Below, one piece after another: positions 8,788-21,315 of a DNA stretch of 64,000 nt (within the stretch, counting starts at the first letter, position 1; each line of letters begins with the position of its first letter). This DNA is from Massilia sp. METH4 (GTDB taxonomy: Bacteria; Pseudomonadota; Gammaproteobacteria; Burkholderiales; Burkholderiaceae_D): contig NZ_CP146614.1 of assembly GCF_037094685.1 (NCBI RefSeq), positions 4,092,001 through 4,156,000 on the forward strand, written 5' to 3'. The notes under the pieces are model-generated. The model was not told the origin of the DNA. It made no database searches and saw only the letters and a list, made by a program, of their open reading frames with translations. Made by a program: the position numbers and the translations under genes.

Positions 8788-9480
8788 ATGGCAGCGGATA
8801 AAACGACAGTACTGATTGTAGAAGACGAACCGGCGATCGTGGAACTGGTCACGTTCTCGCTGCGCGAGACGGGCTGGAACGTGAGTTCGGTGCAAAGCAC
8901 GCAGGAAGCCTGGGATTTCATCCACGAGCGCAAGCCGCAACTGATCCTGCTGGACTGGATGCTGCCGGACCAGACGGGCCTGCGCCTGCTGGCCCGCATC
9001 CGCGGCGACCGGCACTTTGCCGACATTCCCATCATCATGCTCACGGCGAAGAGCATGGAAGAGGACAAGCTCGCTGGCCTGAACAACGGGGCCGACGACT
9101 ACATCACAAAGCCGTTTTCGCCGCGCGAACTGCTGGCCCGCGCCCGCGCGCTGCTGCGCCGCAAGAGCCCCGAGCATGCCGACGCCGCGATGCGTGCCGG
9201 CCCGATCACGCTCGATCCGATCAGCTGCACCGTGTCGCTGGGCGACGCGAAGATCGACATCGGCCATGCCGAATACAAGCTGCTGAAATTCTTCCTGGCG
9301 CATCCGGAACGCGTGTTCTCGCGCAGCCAGCTGCTCGACAAGGTGTGGGGCGACCACGTGGTGATCGAGGAGCGCACGGTCGACGTGCACGTGCTGCGCC
9401 TGCGCAAGGCACTGAAGGAGGCGGAGCACCTGATCAAGACGGTGCGCAGCGTCGGCTACATGCTGTCCGAAAAGACATGA
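8788..9480 (+). CDS. phoB: Phosphate response regulator PhoB
   Basis: This is a 230-residue OmpR-class regulator. The receiver domain has its phospho-acceptor at Asp56 (LLDWMLP), the switch Thr in MLTAK (residues 84–88) and Lys108 (TKPF). A winged-helix DNA-binding domain follows from about residue 130. Activated PhoB binds Pho boxes such as those upstream of pstS and ppk1. The gene begins 7 bases after phoU and overlaps phoR by 4 bases (ATGA). Confidence 0.97.
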   Translation: MAADKTTVLIVEDEPAIVELVTFSLRETGWNVSSVQSTQEAWDFIHERKPQLILLDWMLPDQTGLRLLARIRGDRHFADIPIIMLTAKSMEEDKLAGLNNGADDYITKPFSPRELLARARALLRRKSPEHADAAMRAGPITLDPISCTVSLGDAKIDIGHAEYKLLKFFLAHPERVFSRSQLLDKVWGDHVVIEERTVDVHVLRLRKALKEAEHLIKTVRSVGYMLSEKT

Positions 9481-10793
9481 ACCCCAAATTCGTGTTCTGG
9501 GTGCCGGTGGCCATCCAGATGGCCGCCGGCGCGGCCGGCATCGCCCTCCTGTGGTGGTGGTTCGGCGTGCTGACGGCGCTGTGGACGGCGCTGCTGGGCC
9601 TGGGCGCGATGGTGCTGGCCCAGCTGCACTACCTGTACCAGCTCTCCGGCTGGCTGGACGACCCGCGCAGCGGCAAGCTGCCCGACGGCTGGGGCGAATG
9701 GACCCCCGTGTTCTCCCGCCTGTACCGGCTGCGCCGCGACGACGAGAAAAACCAGGCCGAGCTGACCGAATGGCTGGCCCGCTTCCGCCAGGCCATGCAC
9801 CTGTTGCCGGACGGCGTGGTGATCATGGACGACGTGCTGTTCCTCGAATGGTGCAACCCGGCCGCCGAGGAACACCTGGGCCTGCGCCACGACCGCGACA
9901 AGGGCATGCGCGTGACGAACCTGGTGCGCAGCCCCGATTTCATGGATTACCTGATCCTGGGCCGCTACGACCAGCCGCTCACGCTGTCGTTCCGCGGCCG
10001 CAAGCTGATCGTGCACATCATCCCGTTCGAGAACCGGCGCCAGATCCTCGTCACGCACGACATCACGGAAACCGAGCGCACCGACATGATGCGCCGCGAC
10101 TTCGTGGCCAACGCCTCGCACGAGCTGCGCACGCCGCTGACGGTCATCGTGGGCTTCCTGGAGATCGCCGCTTCCGAGGACCTGGACAGGGAAACCCGCA
10201 AGGCCCACCTGAAGCTGATGATGGACCAGGCCTACCGCATGCAGCACCTGATCGAGGACATGCTCACGCTGTCGCGCCTGGAGTCGATCGACCACCCGAT
10301 CCGGCCGGAACAGGTGGACATGCACAAGCTGCTGGACAAGGTGCGGCGCGACGCCGAAGCGCTGTCGGCCGGCAAGCACACGATCTCGCTCGAAGTGCAG
10401 GGCAGCGACGTGATGGGCAGCATGGACGAGCTGTACAGCGCCTTCGGCAACCTGGCCGCCAACGCGGTGCGCTATACGCCGGCGGGCGGCAGCGTGTCGA
10501 TGAAGTGGGAAGACACGCAAGCCGGCGTGCGCTTCACGGTGCGCGACACGGGTATCGGCATCAACCCCGAGCACATCTCGCGGCTGACGGAGCGCTTCTA
10601 CCGGGTGGACAAGAGCCGCTCGCGCGAAACCCAGGGCACCGGCCTTGGCCTGGCGATCGTCAAGCACGTGCTGCTGCGCCATAACGCCACGCTCTCGATC
10701 ACGTCGGAGCCGGGGAAGGGCAGTACCTTCACCGTGAACCTGCCGAAGTCGCTCGCCGCGGTCACGCACCCGGCGGCCGCGCTGGCGAACTGA
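9477..10793 (+). CDS. phoR: Phosphate sensor histidine kinase PhoR
   Basis: The ATG at 9477 overlaps the phoB stop (ATGA), giving 438 residues, the normal PhoR length. Two N-terminal hydrophobic segments (residues 4–45) are followed by a linker, a PAS domain (about 95–195), and the dimerisation helix with His215 in the H-box (SHELRTPL). The catalytic domain carries the N, G1 (DTGIGI) and G2 (GTGLGLAI) boxes. The kinase has no large periplasmic domain, so sensing is presumably via PstSCAB–PhoU. It closes the pst-pho operon. Confidence 0.95.
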   Translation: MNPKFVFWVPVAIQMAAGAAGIALLWWWFGVLTALWTALLGLGAMVLAQLHYLYQLSGWLDDPRSGKLPDGWGEWTPVFSRLYRLRRDDEKNQAELTEWLARFRQAMHLLPDGVVIMDDVLFLEWCNPAAEEHLGLRHDRDKGMRVTNLVRSPDFMDYLILGRYDQPLTLSFRGRKLIVHIIPFENRRQILVTHDITETERTDMMRRDFVANASHELRTPLTVIVGFLEIAASEDLDRETRKAHLKLMMDQAYRMQHLIEDMLTLSRLESIDHPIRPEQVDMHKLLDKVRRDAEALSAGKHTISLEVQGSDVMGSMDELYSAFGNLAANAVRYTPAGGSVSMKWEDTQAGVRFTVRDTGIGINPEHISRLTERFYRVDKSRSRETQGTGLGLAIVKHVLLRHNATLSITSEPGKGSTFTVNLPKSLAAVTHPAAALAN

Positions 10794-10871
10794 TACAATC
10801 TGCCGTTTGGCCGCGCCGGTGCGCGGTCCGTGCGTTCCTCGCGACGCATACTACCCAGCAGATAGACAGCG

Positions 10872-11903
10872 ATGTTCCTGAAACGTTTGAGCGCGTATGC
10901 GCTGGCCGCGGCCTTGCTGGCCGGCTGTGGCAGCGCTCCCATCACGAATCCCACCACTTCGCCCGCCGGAATGCCCGTGCCGCCTCCCGCGGCCGGCGCG
11001 GTCCCGGGCACGGCGGGCACGCTGCCGCCCGTGATTCCACCCGCCCTCGGCGACCCCACGCCCACGCTGAACACGCCCGCCGCGCCGCCGCTGCGCAAGG
11101 TGAAGGTCGGCCTGGCGCTGGGCGGCGGCGCCGCCCGCGGCTTCGCGCATATCGGCGTGATCAAGGCGCTGGAAGCGAACGGCATCGTGCCCGATATCGT
11201 GGTCGGCACCAGTGCCGGCAGCGTGGTCGGGGCGCTGTACGCGGCCGGCAACAATGCCGGTGCCTTGCAGAAGATGGCCTATGCGATGGACGAGGCGGCA
11301 ATCTCCGACTGGGCCCTGCCGCTGTTCGGGACCAAGTCCGGCGTGCTCAAGGGCGTGGCGCTGCAAAGCTATGTGAACAAGGCGGTGAAGAACCGTCCGA
11401 TCGAAAAATTGAAAGTGCCGTTCGGGGCGGTCGCATCCGACCTGAAGACGGGCCAGCCCATCCTGTTTACACGCGGTAATACGGGGCAGGCGGTGCGCGC
11501 CAGCTCGGCCGTGCCCGGCGTGTTCCAGCCCGTCACGATCGGCAACCGCACCTATGTCGACGGCGGCCTGGTCGCGCCGGTGCCGGTGCGCTTCGCCAAG
11601 GAAATGGGCGCCGACTTCATCATCGCCGTCAACATCAGCACGCAGACCGAGGCGCAGGCCGCCGTCTCGTCCATGGAAGTGATCATGCAGACCTTCGCCA
11701 TCATGGGCCAGCGCATCAACCAGTACGAATTGCGCGATGCCGACGTGGTGATCCAGCCGCCGCTGGGCAATATGGCGGGCAACGATTTCGCCAGCCGGGC
11801 GCGGGCCATGCAGGCCGGCGAAAAGGCCACGCAGGCGGTGATGGCCCAGATCAAGCAAAAACTGAAGGCGCGGCGCGAAGCGCCCGCCGTGGCGGCGCAC
11901 TGA
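10872..11903 (+). CDS. Patatin-like phospholipase lipoprotein (RssA-like)
   Basis: This 343-residue protein starts with a lipoprotein signal (lipobox LAGC, Cys about residue 17) and a Pro/Ala-rich linker to about residue 75. The patatin fold follows, with an oxyanion glycine stretch (GGGAARG), the nucleophile Ser114 in GTSAG, and the second dyad residue Asp230 in VDGG. It is probably a membrane-anchored serine lipase or esterase acting on phospholipids, but the substrate is unknown. It lies 78 bases after phoR in the same direction, so some read-through from the pho operon is possible. Confidence 0.88.
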   Translation: MFLKRLSAYALAAALLAGCGSAPITNPTTSPAGMPVPPPAAGAVPGTAGTLPPVIPPALGDPTPTLNTPAAPPLRKVKVGLALGGGAARGFAHIGVIKALEANGIVPDIVVGTSAGSVVGALYAAGNNAGALQKMAYAMDEAAISDWALPLFGTKSGVLKGVALQSYVNKAVKNRPIEKLKVPFGAVASDLKTGQPILFTRGNTGQAVRASSAVPGVFQPVTIGNRTYVDGGLVAPVPVRFAKEMGADFIIAVNISTQTEAQAAVSSMEVIMQTFAIMGQRINQYELRDADVVIQPPLGNMAGNDFASRARAMQAGEKATQAVMAQIKQKLKARREAPAVAAH

Positions 11904-11982
11904 GCCGCCAGCAGAGCGCAATGAGCAGCACGCAGCAAGCAGTGATATCGAAGCAGTACATTCATCAATTGAAGGAAGAATC

Positions 11983-12387
11983 ATGCAAAGCAAGCCTTAC
12001 CTGACCCTCGCCGATGTGAAGAAAATCGCCGCCGCCGCCGAAGCCGAAGCGCTGGCCAACAACTGGGCGGTGTCGTTCGCGATCGTCGACGATGGCGGTC
12101 ACCTGCTCTGGCAGCAGCGCCTGGACGGCGCCGCGCCGCTGAGCGCCCACATCGCACCCGCCAAGGCGAAGACGGCCGCCCTGGGCCGCCGGGAAACGAA
12201 GGTCTATGAAGACATCATCAACAACGGCCGCTACGCATTCCTGACGGCGCCGGAAGTGGAAGGCCTGCTGGAAGGCGGCGTGAACATCGTCGTCGACGGG
12301 CACACGATCGGCGCGGTGGGCGTGTCGGGCGTGAAGTCCGACCAGGATGCGCAGATCGCCAAGGCCGGCATCGCCGCGCTGGGCTGA
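11983..12387 (+). CDS. GlcG/HbpS family protein (DUF336)
   Basis: This 134-residue cytoplasmic protein has no signal peptide. It shows the features of the HbpS/GlcG fold: an N-terminal helix rich in Ala/Glu, the SFAIVDDGGHLL strand, the K..TA segment and the C-terminal GAVGVSG..SDQDAQIAKAG motif. Family members bind haem or small organic cofactors, and a precise role cannot be given. A good ribosome binding site (GAAGGAAG) precedes the ATG. Confidence 0.85.
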   Translation: MQSKPYLTLADVKKIAAAAEAEALANNWAVSFAIVDDGGHLLWQQRLDGAAPLSAHIAPAKAKTAALGRRETKVYEDIINNGRYAFLTAPEVEGLLEGGVNIVVDGHTIGAVGVSGVKSDQDAQIAKAGIAALG

Positions 12388-12563
12388 TCGGTCCCGCTGC
12401 CGGTGTGCTGGAATAGCAACTCGGCAGCGACCACCGTGCAAGTTGGTAAGCAAAAGATCAACATTACCGGTAGCGTGGTGCTAACCTTCTGAGGGCGCTC
12501 CCGCCGGGGCGCCGGCGCACGGCGGCTCCTGCCCCGTTGCGCACTCTCTTGACGGAGGTTTCC

Positions 12564-13295
12564 ATGCATAAAAGTATGGCCGGGCTCGCGCTCGGCGCCG
12601 TACTGTCATTACCGGCCGCGCCCACGGCCTTCGCCGCCCAGAGCATCGACACGGCGGCATTCACGATCACCTACCAGGAAGGCATTTTCTCGACGATCGG
12701 CAGCATCACGCTGCTGGACGAGTCGCCGGGAGCGTACAGCTTCGCCCTCGATACGCTGAACGAGGACATGGCCGGGGTGACTGCCCAGGATGTGTCGGGC
12801 CTGGGCGAGCTCGCCAGCGCCGCCCACGCGAGCATCCTGCGGATCGACGCCAATGCCGGCTACCGCGTCACGGGGTTCTCGCTGACCTTCACGACATTCG
12901 GCGAACTGTCGCCCGGGCAGTTGCCGGGCTTCCCGCCGGGCTTCGTGTCGAACGAGGCGGGGGTGTTCATGGGCATCTGGACACCGACCAGCTACCAGCC
13001 GCTCGGCAGCCAGTACGGTCCCTTGACGGCCCAGGAAACCTGGGAGTTCGGCGCTTCGGACCTCACGCTGCCCGAGGTGACCGACCTGGCCTTCAATACC
13101 TGGCTGCGGGCGCAGGCCGTGGGTGTCGATGGCGGCGGCGAGTTCGCGCCATCGCTGGCCTCGGCGTCGATCCGCGACGCGGTCCTGCACGTCGAGGTGG
13201 CCGCGATTCCCGAACCGGGTACCTGGGCGATGCTGATCACCGGCCTGGGCCTGCTGGCCGCGCGACGTTACAAATCCATGCACTTTTCATCATAA
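12564..13295 (+). CDS. PEP-CTERM sorting domain protein (paralogue A)
   Basis: The start at 12564 was chosen because GGAGG lies 5 bases upstream and the product (243 aa) then opens with a signal peptide ending near residue 24. The C-terminus carries the exosortase signal: IPEP, a hydrophobic helix (MLITGLGLLAA), then RR. Such proteins are exported, trimmed by exosortase and tied to exopolysaccharide. The body shares a repeated pattern (GY-K/R-VTG … GELSP-x-Q) with the next gene (13361–14086), so the two are paralogues. No catalytic motif is visible. Confidence 0.85.
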   Translation: MHKSMAGLALGAVLSLPAAPTAFAAQSIDTAAFTITYQEGIFSTIGSITLLDESPGAYSFALDTLNEDMAGVTAQDVSGLGELASAAHASILRIDANAGYRVTGFSLTFTTFGELSPGQLPGFPPGFVSNEAGVFMGIWTPTSYQPLGSQYGPLTAQETWEFGASDLTLPEVTDLAFNTWLRAQAVGVDGGGEFAPSLASASIRDAVLHVEVAAIPEPGTWAMLITGLGLLAARRYKSMHFSS

Positions 13296-13360
13296 TTCCC
13301 CGTATTTCGTCGTCAGCTCAGCAATTAGACTGCGTGCCTTCACAACCTATCGGAGAAGTC

Positions 13361-14086
13361 ATGCAGCTACTGTCCCGCGCACTGTGCGCCGCTTTCCTGC
13401 TCAACGCAGGGGCGGCGCAAGCGTTCGAACCCGTCATCGAAACCACCGCCCTGTCCATCGGCGGCAACGGCTACGACCCCGTAGTCGACATCTCGCTGAT
13501 CGGCGAGACGAACACTTCGGTGAGCTTTTCGCTACACGGCATCGCGGGCGGCTACTCCCTGGGCACGGACTCCAGCTACCAACCGTTCTCGGGCGACTAC
13601 CTGGCGTGGAACAACTTCTACGACATCGCCGTCAAGGATGGCTACAAGGTGACGGGCATCACCGTGTCCGGCCATTTCTGGGGCGAGCTGTCGCCGGCAC
13701 AGTGGACGATGCCGGGCGTGGCCACCAATGAAATGAGCTTCAGTTTCGACGTGCACCAGCTGGGCAACCCGCCGATCGAATCGAACGGCGCCCACGCGCA
13801 GAACCTGAATACCCAGCAGGCTTTCTCCCTCGTTACCGGCGGCACCGCGCTGCAGGGCGAGTTCTCCGTCTCGTTCGCCGGCTTCAACAGCGTGGGGGCG
13901 GAGAGCGTGATGTACTACGACGAGCTGTACAATGAAACGTACTGGCTCGGCTCCAGGGCATACAGCGGCATGGGCGACCTGGTGATGACGATCGAGGTGT
14001 CGCCGGTGCCCGAACCCGCCACCTACGGCATGATGTTGGGCGGTATGGGACTGCTGGCCTTCGCCGCGCGCCGCCGGCGCGCCTGA
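13361..14086 (+). CDS. PEP-CTERM sorting domain protein (paralogue B)
   Basis: This 241-residue exported protein has a signal peptide ending at about residue 20 (GAAQA). The C-terminal PEP-CTERM tail consists of VPEPATYG, a hydrophobic helix and RRRR. It shares the GYKVTG…GELSPAQ block with the preceding gene, pointing to tandem duplication and divergence. GGAGA upstream of 13361 supports this start over one nine codons earlier. A hairpin at 14153–14187 follows. Role in the envelope or matrix is unknown. Confidence 0.85.
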   Translation: MQLLSRALCAAFLLNAGAAQAFEPVIETTALSIGGNGYDPVVDISLIGETNTSVSFSLHGIAGGYSLGTDSSYQPFSGDYLAWNNFYDIAVKDGYKVTGITVSGHFWGELSPAQWTMPGVATNEMSFSFDVHQLGNPPIESNGAHAQNLNTQQAFSLVTGGTALQGEFSVSFAGFNSVGAESVMYYDELYNETYWLGSRAYSGMGDLVMTIEVSPVPEPATYGMMLGGMGLLAFAARRRRA

Positions 14087-14152
14087 ACGGCGACCCCGCT
14101 TTGGCGCAGGCATCCTTCCCCTGCGCTCGCCGGCCGGCGCCGCCCGGCCCTG

Positions 14153-14187
14153 ACGGCCCGGCTGATACATCAGCGCCGGGCCGTTTG
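14153..14187 (+). terminator. Probable weak terminator after PEP-CTERM gene B
   Basis: A perfect 10-bp stem (ACGGCCCGGC with GCCGGGCCGT) encloses a 12-base loop that can itself pair (TGAT/ATCA). Only three T's follow, so it is a weak terminator or an mRNA-end structure. Confidence 0.45.
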
Positions 14188-14365
14188 CTCAACTGCGCGA
14201 TTTTCCTTTGCGTTTCGCCGCCGCCGCGTTGACCCGCCAGACCGGGCGGAGTTAAATCATTGCGCGCGTGACAACGGTTCCTGCCGATCCACGGCGGGAG
14301 TGCAGGTCCTTTGCAGGCCGTGCGCTGCGCACCCCATCGATTGGCTGTCATAAAAGGAGACCGCA

Positions 14366-15565
14366 ATGCTGAATGCTTCGCCCGGTGTTTTCCGCCGCCC
14401 CCGCCCGGATACGTTCGCCCGTGTATTGCTTGGCACGCTGCTGGCAGGCGCCATGGGCGCGAGCCTGGCCGGCGACGAGTCCTACGGGCAGCGCCCGTAC
14501 CGTTTCGACTTCGGCAATGGACCCGTCGAGCCGGGCTGGATCGGGGTGCGCGCCGAGGATGCCTATGCGCCGGAGAAGGGCTATGGCTTCAACACGCCGG
14601 AGCAGATGAGCAATGTGGCGGCGGCCGGCACCGGCGTGGCCAGCGACGCCGTGCGCTTCCTGCAATTCGGCACCAAGAGCAGCAACACCTTCAACGTGGA
14701 CCTGAAGCCGGGCCTGTACCGCATTTCCGTTACGCTCGGCAATACCTCGCGCGCCAGCGTGGCCGCCGAGGGCGTCTACCAGGTAATCAACATGACGGGC
14801 AATAACGCCACGGATGCGTTCGAGATCCCCGTCACGGACGGGCAACTGAACCTGCTGGTGACCGAGGGCCGGGCCGGCACGCCGTTCACCCTGAGCGCGC
14901 TCGAAGTCAAGCGCGTGTCGCCCAAGCCGGAAACGAGCCCCACGATCTGGGTGGGCGGCGATTCCACCGTCGCCAACTATTACCCGCTGGCCACCAGCGT
15001 GCAGGGCGGCTGGGGGCAGCTGCTGCCGGACTATGTCGATGCCCGCTCCTACCAGATCCGCAACATCGCCAGCGGCGGGCAGATCGCGCGCGGTTTCCGC
15101 GATGGCGGGCAGCTGGAGACCATCCTGAAGTACAGCAAGCCGGGCGATCTCTTCCTGCTCGAGATGGGGATCAACGATACGAACCCGAAGAACGAGACCA
15201 CGGAAGCGCAGTTCAAGGAAATCATGCGCGACATGGTGCGCCAGGTGGCCGCCACGGGCGCCACGCCGGTCCTGGTGACCCCCCAGGGCCGCGCCACGGA
15301 CTTCAATCCCGAAGGCGTGCACAGCTCGACAGGGCGCTGGTACCGCCGTGCCACGCTCGCACTGGCCCAGGAGGAGGGCGTACCGCTGGTGGACTTGAAC
15401 GTCTTGTCGTCCGCCTATTTCACGCAGATCGGGCCGGAAGCGACGCTGGCGCTCTACATGGCCGGCGACAGCCTGCATCCGAACCGGGCTGGTGCCGCCG
15501 AGCTGGCGCGGCTGGTGGCCGAAGACCTGGAGCGGCAGGGCATTCGCGCAGTGGCCCCCGATTGA
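14366..15565 (+). CDS. Exported SGNH hydrolase, rhamnogalacturonan acetylesterase-like
   Basis: This is a 399-residue exported protein with a signal peptide (about residues 1–33). An N-terminal beta-rich domain (roughly 40–185, opening FDFGNGPVEPGW) resembles the carbohydrate-binding domain found in such esterases. The SGNH catalytic domain has Ser200 in GGDSTV, the block III motif GIND near residue 267, and Asp368/His371 in GDSLHPN. Family members (CE12-like) remove acetyl groups from pectic rhamnogalacturonan. AAAGGAGA precedes the ATG. It suggests plant cell-wall polysaccharide use; the exact substrate is inference. Confidence 0.88.
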   Translation: MLNASPGVFRRPRPDTFARVLLGTLLAGAMGASLAGDESYGQRPYRFDFGNGPVEPGWIGVRAEDAYAPEKGYGFNTPEQMSNVAAAGTGVASDAVRFLQFGTKSSNTFNVDLKPGLYRISVTLGNTSRASVAAEGVYQVINMTGNNATDAFEIPVTDGQLNLLVTEGRAGTPFTLSALEVKRVSPKPETSPTIWVGGDSTVANYYPLATSVQGGWGQLLPDYVDARSYQIRNIASGGQIARGFRDGGQLETILKYSKPGDLFLLEMGINDTNPKNETTEAQFKEIMRDMVRQVAATGATPVLVTPQGRATDFNPEGVHSSTGRWYRRATLALAQEEGVPLVDLNVLSSAYFTQIGPEATLALYMAGDSLHPNRAGAAELARLVAEDLERQGIRAVAPD

Positions 15566-15685
15566 CTCTGCGGTGACGCAGCCGGCGGCGGATTGCTGAA
15601 CGGAACGGCGCATGCGCGGGGGCGCTTGGGTGCGCCGTGCGCCGGCATGGCGAGGGAAAATAGCCCTCCGCAAGCCCGGCCGGCA

Positions 15686-15714
15686 TTGCCGAACGGGCCC
15701 CTTTGAGTTATAAT
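15686..15714 (+). promoter_or_regulatory. Sigma-70 promoter of carAB
   Basis: TTGCCG (15686–15691), a 17-base spacer, and a perfect TATAAT (15709–15714). The –10 sits within a near-palindrome (CTTTGA…TTCAAAG, 15701–15720), which could also be an operator. The promoter leaves a leader of about 140 bases before carA. Confidence 0.75.
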
Positions 15715-15781
15715 TCAAAGGTTTAGCCAATTCATATCCGTCGTAGCGCCTACCCACTCAATCCATTCTCATCCGACCCGC

Positions 15782-15809
15782 AGCCTGGCTTAGCCCGGCT
15801 TTCTTTTTA
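15782..15809 (+). terminator. Possible attenuator in the carAB leader
   Basis: A 7-bp stem with one mismatch (AGCCTGG with CCCGGCT, loop CTTAG) is followed at once by TTTCTTTTT. It lies between the promoter and the carA start codon. The left arm is preceded by CCCGCA, which could instead pair with TGCGGG just after the T-run, giving an alternative fold. This is the layout of a transcription attenuator, but no leader peptide is evident. Confidence 0.4.
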
Positions 15810-15859
15810 TGCGGGCCGACTGGCGTGGCGCTGCTACGGTAACTTTACAGGAGTTGCCC

Positions 15860-17023
15860 TTGCCGCCATTTTTTTCTGGCCCCGCCGTTCCCGCCATCCT
15901 GGCTCTTGCCGATGGCACCGTCTTCAAAGGTTATTCGATCGGTGCCGCCGGTCACACGACGGGCGAAGTCGTCTTTAACACCTCCATCACCGGGTACCAG
16001 GAAATCCTGACCGACCCGAGCTACTCGCGCCAGATCGTCACGCTGACCTACCCGCACATCGGCAACTACGGGATCAACCCGGAAGACGTGGAAGCGACCA
16101 AGGTGCACGCCGCCGGCCTGATCATCCGTGACCTGCCGCTGCTGGCATCGAACTTCCGTTCCACCCAGTCGCTGGGCGATTACCTGAAGGCCGAGAACGT
16201 GGTCGCCATCGCCGGCATCGATACCCGCAAGCTGACGCGCCTCCTGCGCGAAAAAGGCGCGCAGGCCGGTGCGATCCTGACGGGCACGCAAGGCGCCGAA
16301 CCGTCGGTGGCCCAGGCCGTCGAGCTGGCCCGCTCGTTCCCCGGCCTGGCCGGCATGGACCTGGCCAAGGTCGTGACCACGCAAGCCCCGTACGAATTCA
16401 CCGAAACGGAATGGAAGCTGGGTGAAGGCTACGGCAAGGTCGAGAACCCGCGCTTCCACGTGGTGGCGTTCGACTACGGCGTGAAGCGCAACATCCTGCG
16501 CATGCTGGCCGAGCGCGGCTGCAAGGTGACCGTGCTGCCCGCGCAGTCGACGGCGGCCGACGCGCTGGCCCTGAACCCGGACGGCATCTTCCTGGCCAAC
16601 GGCCCCGGCGACCCGGAACCGTGCGACTACGCGATCCGCGCGACGCGCGAACTGATGGAAAAGAAGATCCCCACGTTCGGCATCTGCCTGGGCCACCAGA
16701 TCATGGCGCTGGCTTCCGGCGCGAAGACGCTGAAGATGAAGTTCGGCCACCACGGCGCCAACCACCCGGTGCAGGACCTGGATTCGAAGCAGGTCCTGAT
16801 CACGTCGCAGAACCACGGCTTCGCCGTCGATGCCGCGACCCTGCCGGAAAACTGCCGCGTCACGCACGTGTCGCTGTTCGACGGTTCGCTGCAGGGCTTT
16901 GCCCGCACCGACACCCCCGCGTTCTGCTTCCAGGGCCACCCGGAAGCATCGCCCGGACCGACCGATGTATCGTACCTGTTTGACCGCTTCATCTCGATGA
17001 TGGAAGCCGCTGAGAAGAAATAA
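15860..17023 (+). CDS. carA: Carbamoyl-phosphate synthase small subunit
   Basis: The TTG at 15860 is taken as start because AGGAG lies 6 bases upstream and the product (387 aa) then begins [18 protein letters not shown], the usual family N-terminus. The enzyme hydrolyses glutamine and channels ammonia to CarB for arginine and pyrimidine synthesis. The class I amidotransferase nucleophile is Cys276 in FGICLGHQ, and the HPE triad residues are in GHPEASPG near the C-terminus. carB starts 3 bases after the stop. Confidence 0.95.
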   Translation: MPPFFSGPAVPAILALADGTVFKGYSIGAAGHTTGEVVFNTSITGYQEILTDPSYSRQIVTLTYPHIGNYGINPEDVEATKVHAAGLIIRDLPLLASNFRSTQSLGDYLKAENVVAIAGIDTRKLTRLLREKGAQAGAILTGTQGAEPSVAQAVELARSFPGLAGMDLAKVVTTQAPYEFTETEWKLGEGYGKVENPRFHVVAFDYGVKRNILRMLAERGCKVTVLPAQSTAADALALNPDGIFLANGPGDPEPCDYAIRATRELMEKKIPTFGICLGHQIMALASGAKTLKMKFGHHGANHPVQDLDSKQVLITSQNHGFAVDAATLPENCRVTHVSLFDGSLQGFARTDTPAFCFQGHPEASPGPTDVSYLFDRFISMMEAAEKK

Positions 17024-17025
17024 AC

Positions 17026-20256
<3,231 letters not shown>

Positions 20257-20310
20257 GCCTTATACTAGGCGTCGCAGCGGGTCCATAGCCGGCCCGCCGC
20301 CATGCAATCC

Positions 20311-20350
20311 CACAGAGCCCGCGCTCCCTGGCGCGGGCTCTGTGCTTTTT
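20311..20350 (+). terminator. Rho-independent terminator after carB
   Basis: A perfect 14-bp stem (CACAGAGCCCGCGC with its complement, 6-base loop TCCCTG) is followed by CTTTTT. It ends the carAB transcript just before greA. Confidence 0.9.
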
Positions 20351-20371
20351 CATTCACCGAAGAGACGAAAC

Positions 20372-20848
20372 ATGAATTCTGTTCCACTCACTAAATACGG
20401 CGCCGAACTCCTCAAGGAAGAACTGCACCAGCTGAAGACCAAGGAACGCCGTATCGTCATCGACGCGATCGCCGAGGCGCGTTCGCATGGCGACCTGTCC
20501 GAAAACGCCGAATACGACGCGGCGAAAGAGCGCCAGGCCTTCGTGGAAGGCCGCATCGCCGAACTGGAAGGCAAGCTGTCTTCCGCCCAGATCATCGACC
20601 CGGCCACGCTCGATGCCGATGGCCGCGTCGTGTTCGCCGCCACCGTCGACCTGGAAGACCTGGAGTCGGGCCAGAAGGTCAGCTACCAGATCGTGGGTAT
20701 CGACGAAGCCGATATCAAGCTGAACAAGGTGTCCGTCACCTCGCCGATCGCGCGCGCCCTGATCGGCAAGTCGGCCGGCGACATCGTCGAAGTGCAGGCC
20801 CCGAGCGGCCCGCGCGAATACGAAATCCTCGAAGTCCGCTACGTGTGA
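20372..20848 (+). CDS. greA: Transcription elongation factor GreA
   Basis: Starting at 20372 gives 158 residues, the standard GreA length, with [18 protein letters not shown] at the N-terminus. The first ~75 residues form the coiled coil whose tip ([13 protein letters not shown]) carries the acidic residues that stimulate RNA cleavage by backtracked polymerase. The rest is the FKBP-like domain. The stop overlaps the start of the next gene by one base. It lies just beyond the carB terminator, so it needs its own promoter or read-through. Confidence 0.96.
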   Translation: MNSVPLTKYGAELLKEELHQLKTKERRIVIDAIAEARSHGDLSENAEYDAAKERQAFVEGRIAELEGKLSSAQIIDPATLDADGRVVFAATVDLEDLESGQKVSYQIVGIDEADIKLNKVSVTSPIARALIGKSAGDIVEVQAPSGPREYEILEVRYV

Positions 20849-21309
20849 TGCTGGCGAAAGCAGGGCTGCTGGAGAGGGTTCGCCTTCTCGTGACCGTGCT
20901 GTGGGCCGGCAGCCTGTGGACCGTGGGCTACCTGGTCGCGCCCACGCTGTTTGCCACGTTGTCCGACCGCGTGCTGGCCGGGTCGATCGCCGGCGCCATG
21001 TTCCACGCCGAGGCCATGCTGTCGCTGGGCTGCGCGCTGGCGCTGCTGGTGCTGCTGAAGTTCGCCACCCCCGACTGGACGCCGAGGCGCCGCCGCACCG
21101 TGCTGGCGCTGATCGCCGCGATGGCGCTGTGCACCGTCGTCAGCCACTATGGCCTGCAACCCATGATGGCCGAACTGCGTGCCGCCGCGGGACCGGGCGG
21201 GGTGATGGAGTCCGCCGCCAGGTCGCGCTTCGGCATGCTGCATGGGATTTCCAGCGTAATCTTCCTCGTGCAAAGCGTCCTGGCGGGCTGGCTGATCCTC
21301 AAGCAATAG
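20848..21309 (+). CDS. DUF4149 membrane protein
   Basis: This 153-residue protein has four hydrophobic segments (about 9–32, 45–65, 78–98 and 130–150). The conserved LWAGSLWTVGYLVAPTLF opening is typical of DUF4149/TMEM205-like proteins. The ATG overlaps the greA stop (TGATG), so translation is coupled. This gene commonly sits between greA and yhbY in related bacteria. Function is unknown. Confidence 0.85.
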   Translation: MLAKAGLLERVRLLVTVLWAGSLWTVGYLVAPTLFATLSDRVLAGSIAGAMFHAEAMLSLGCALALLVLLKFATPDWTPRRRRTVLALIAAMALCTVVSHYGLQPMMAELRAAAGPGGVMESAARSRFGMLHGISSVIFLVQSVLAGWLILKQ

Positions 21310-21315
21310 TTGCCT

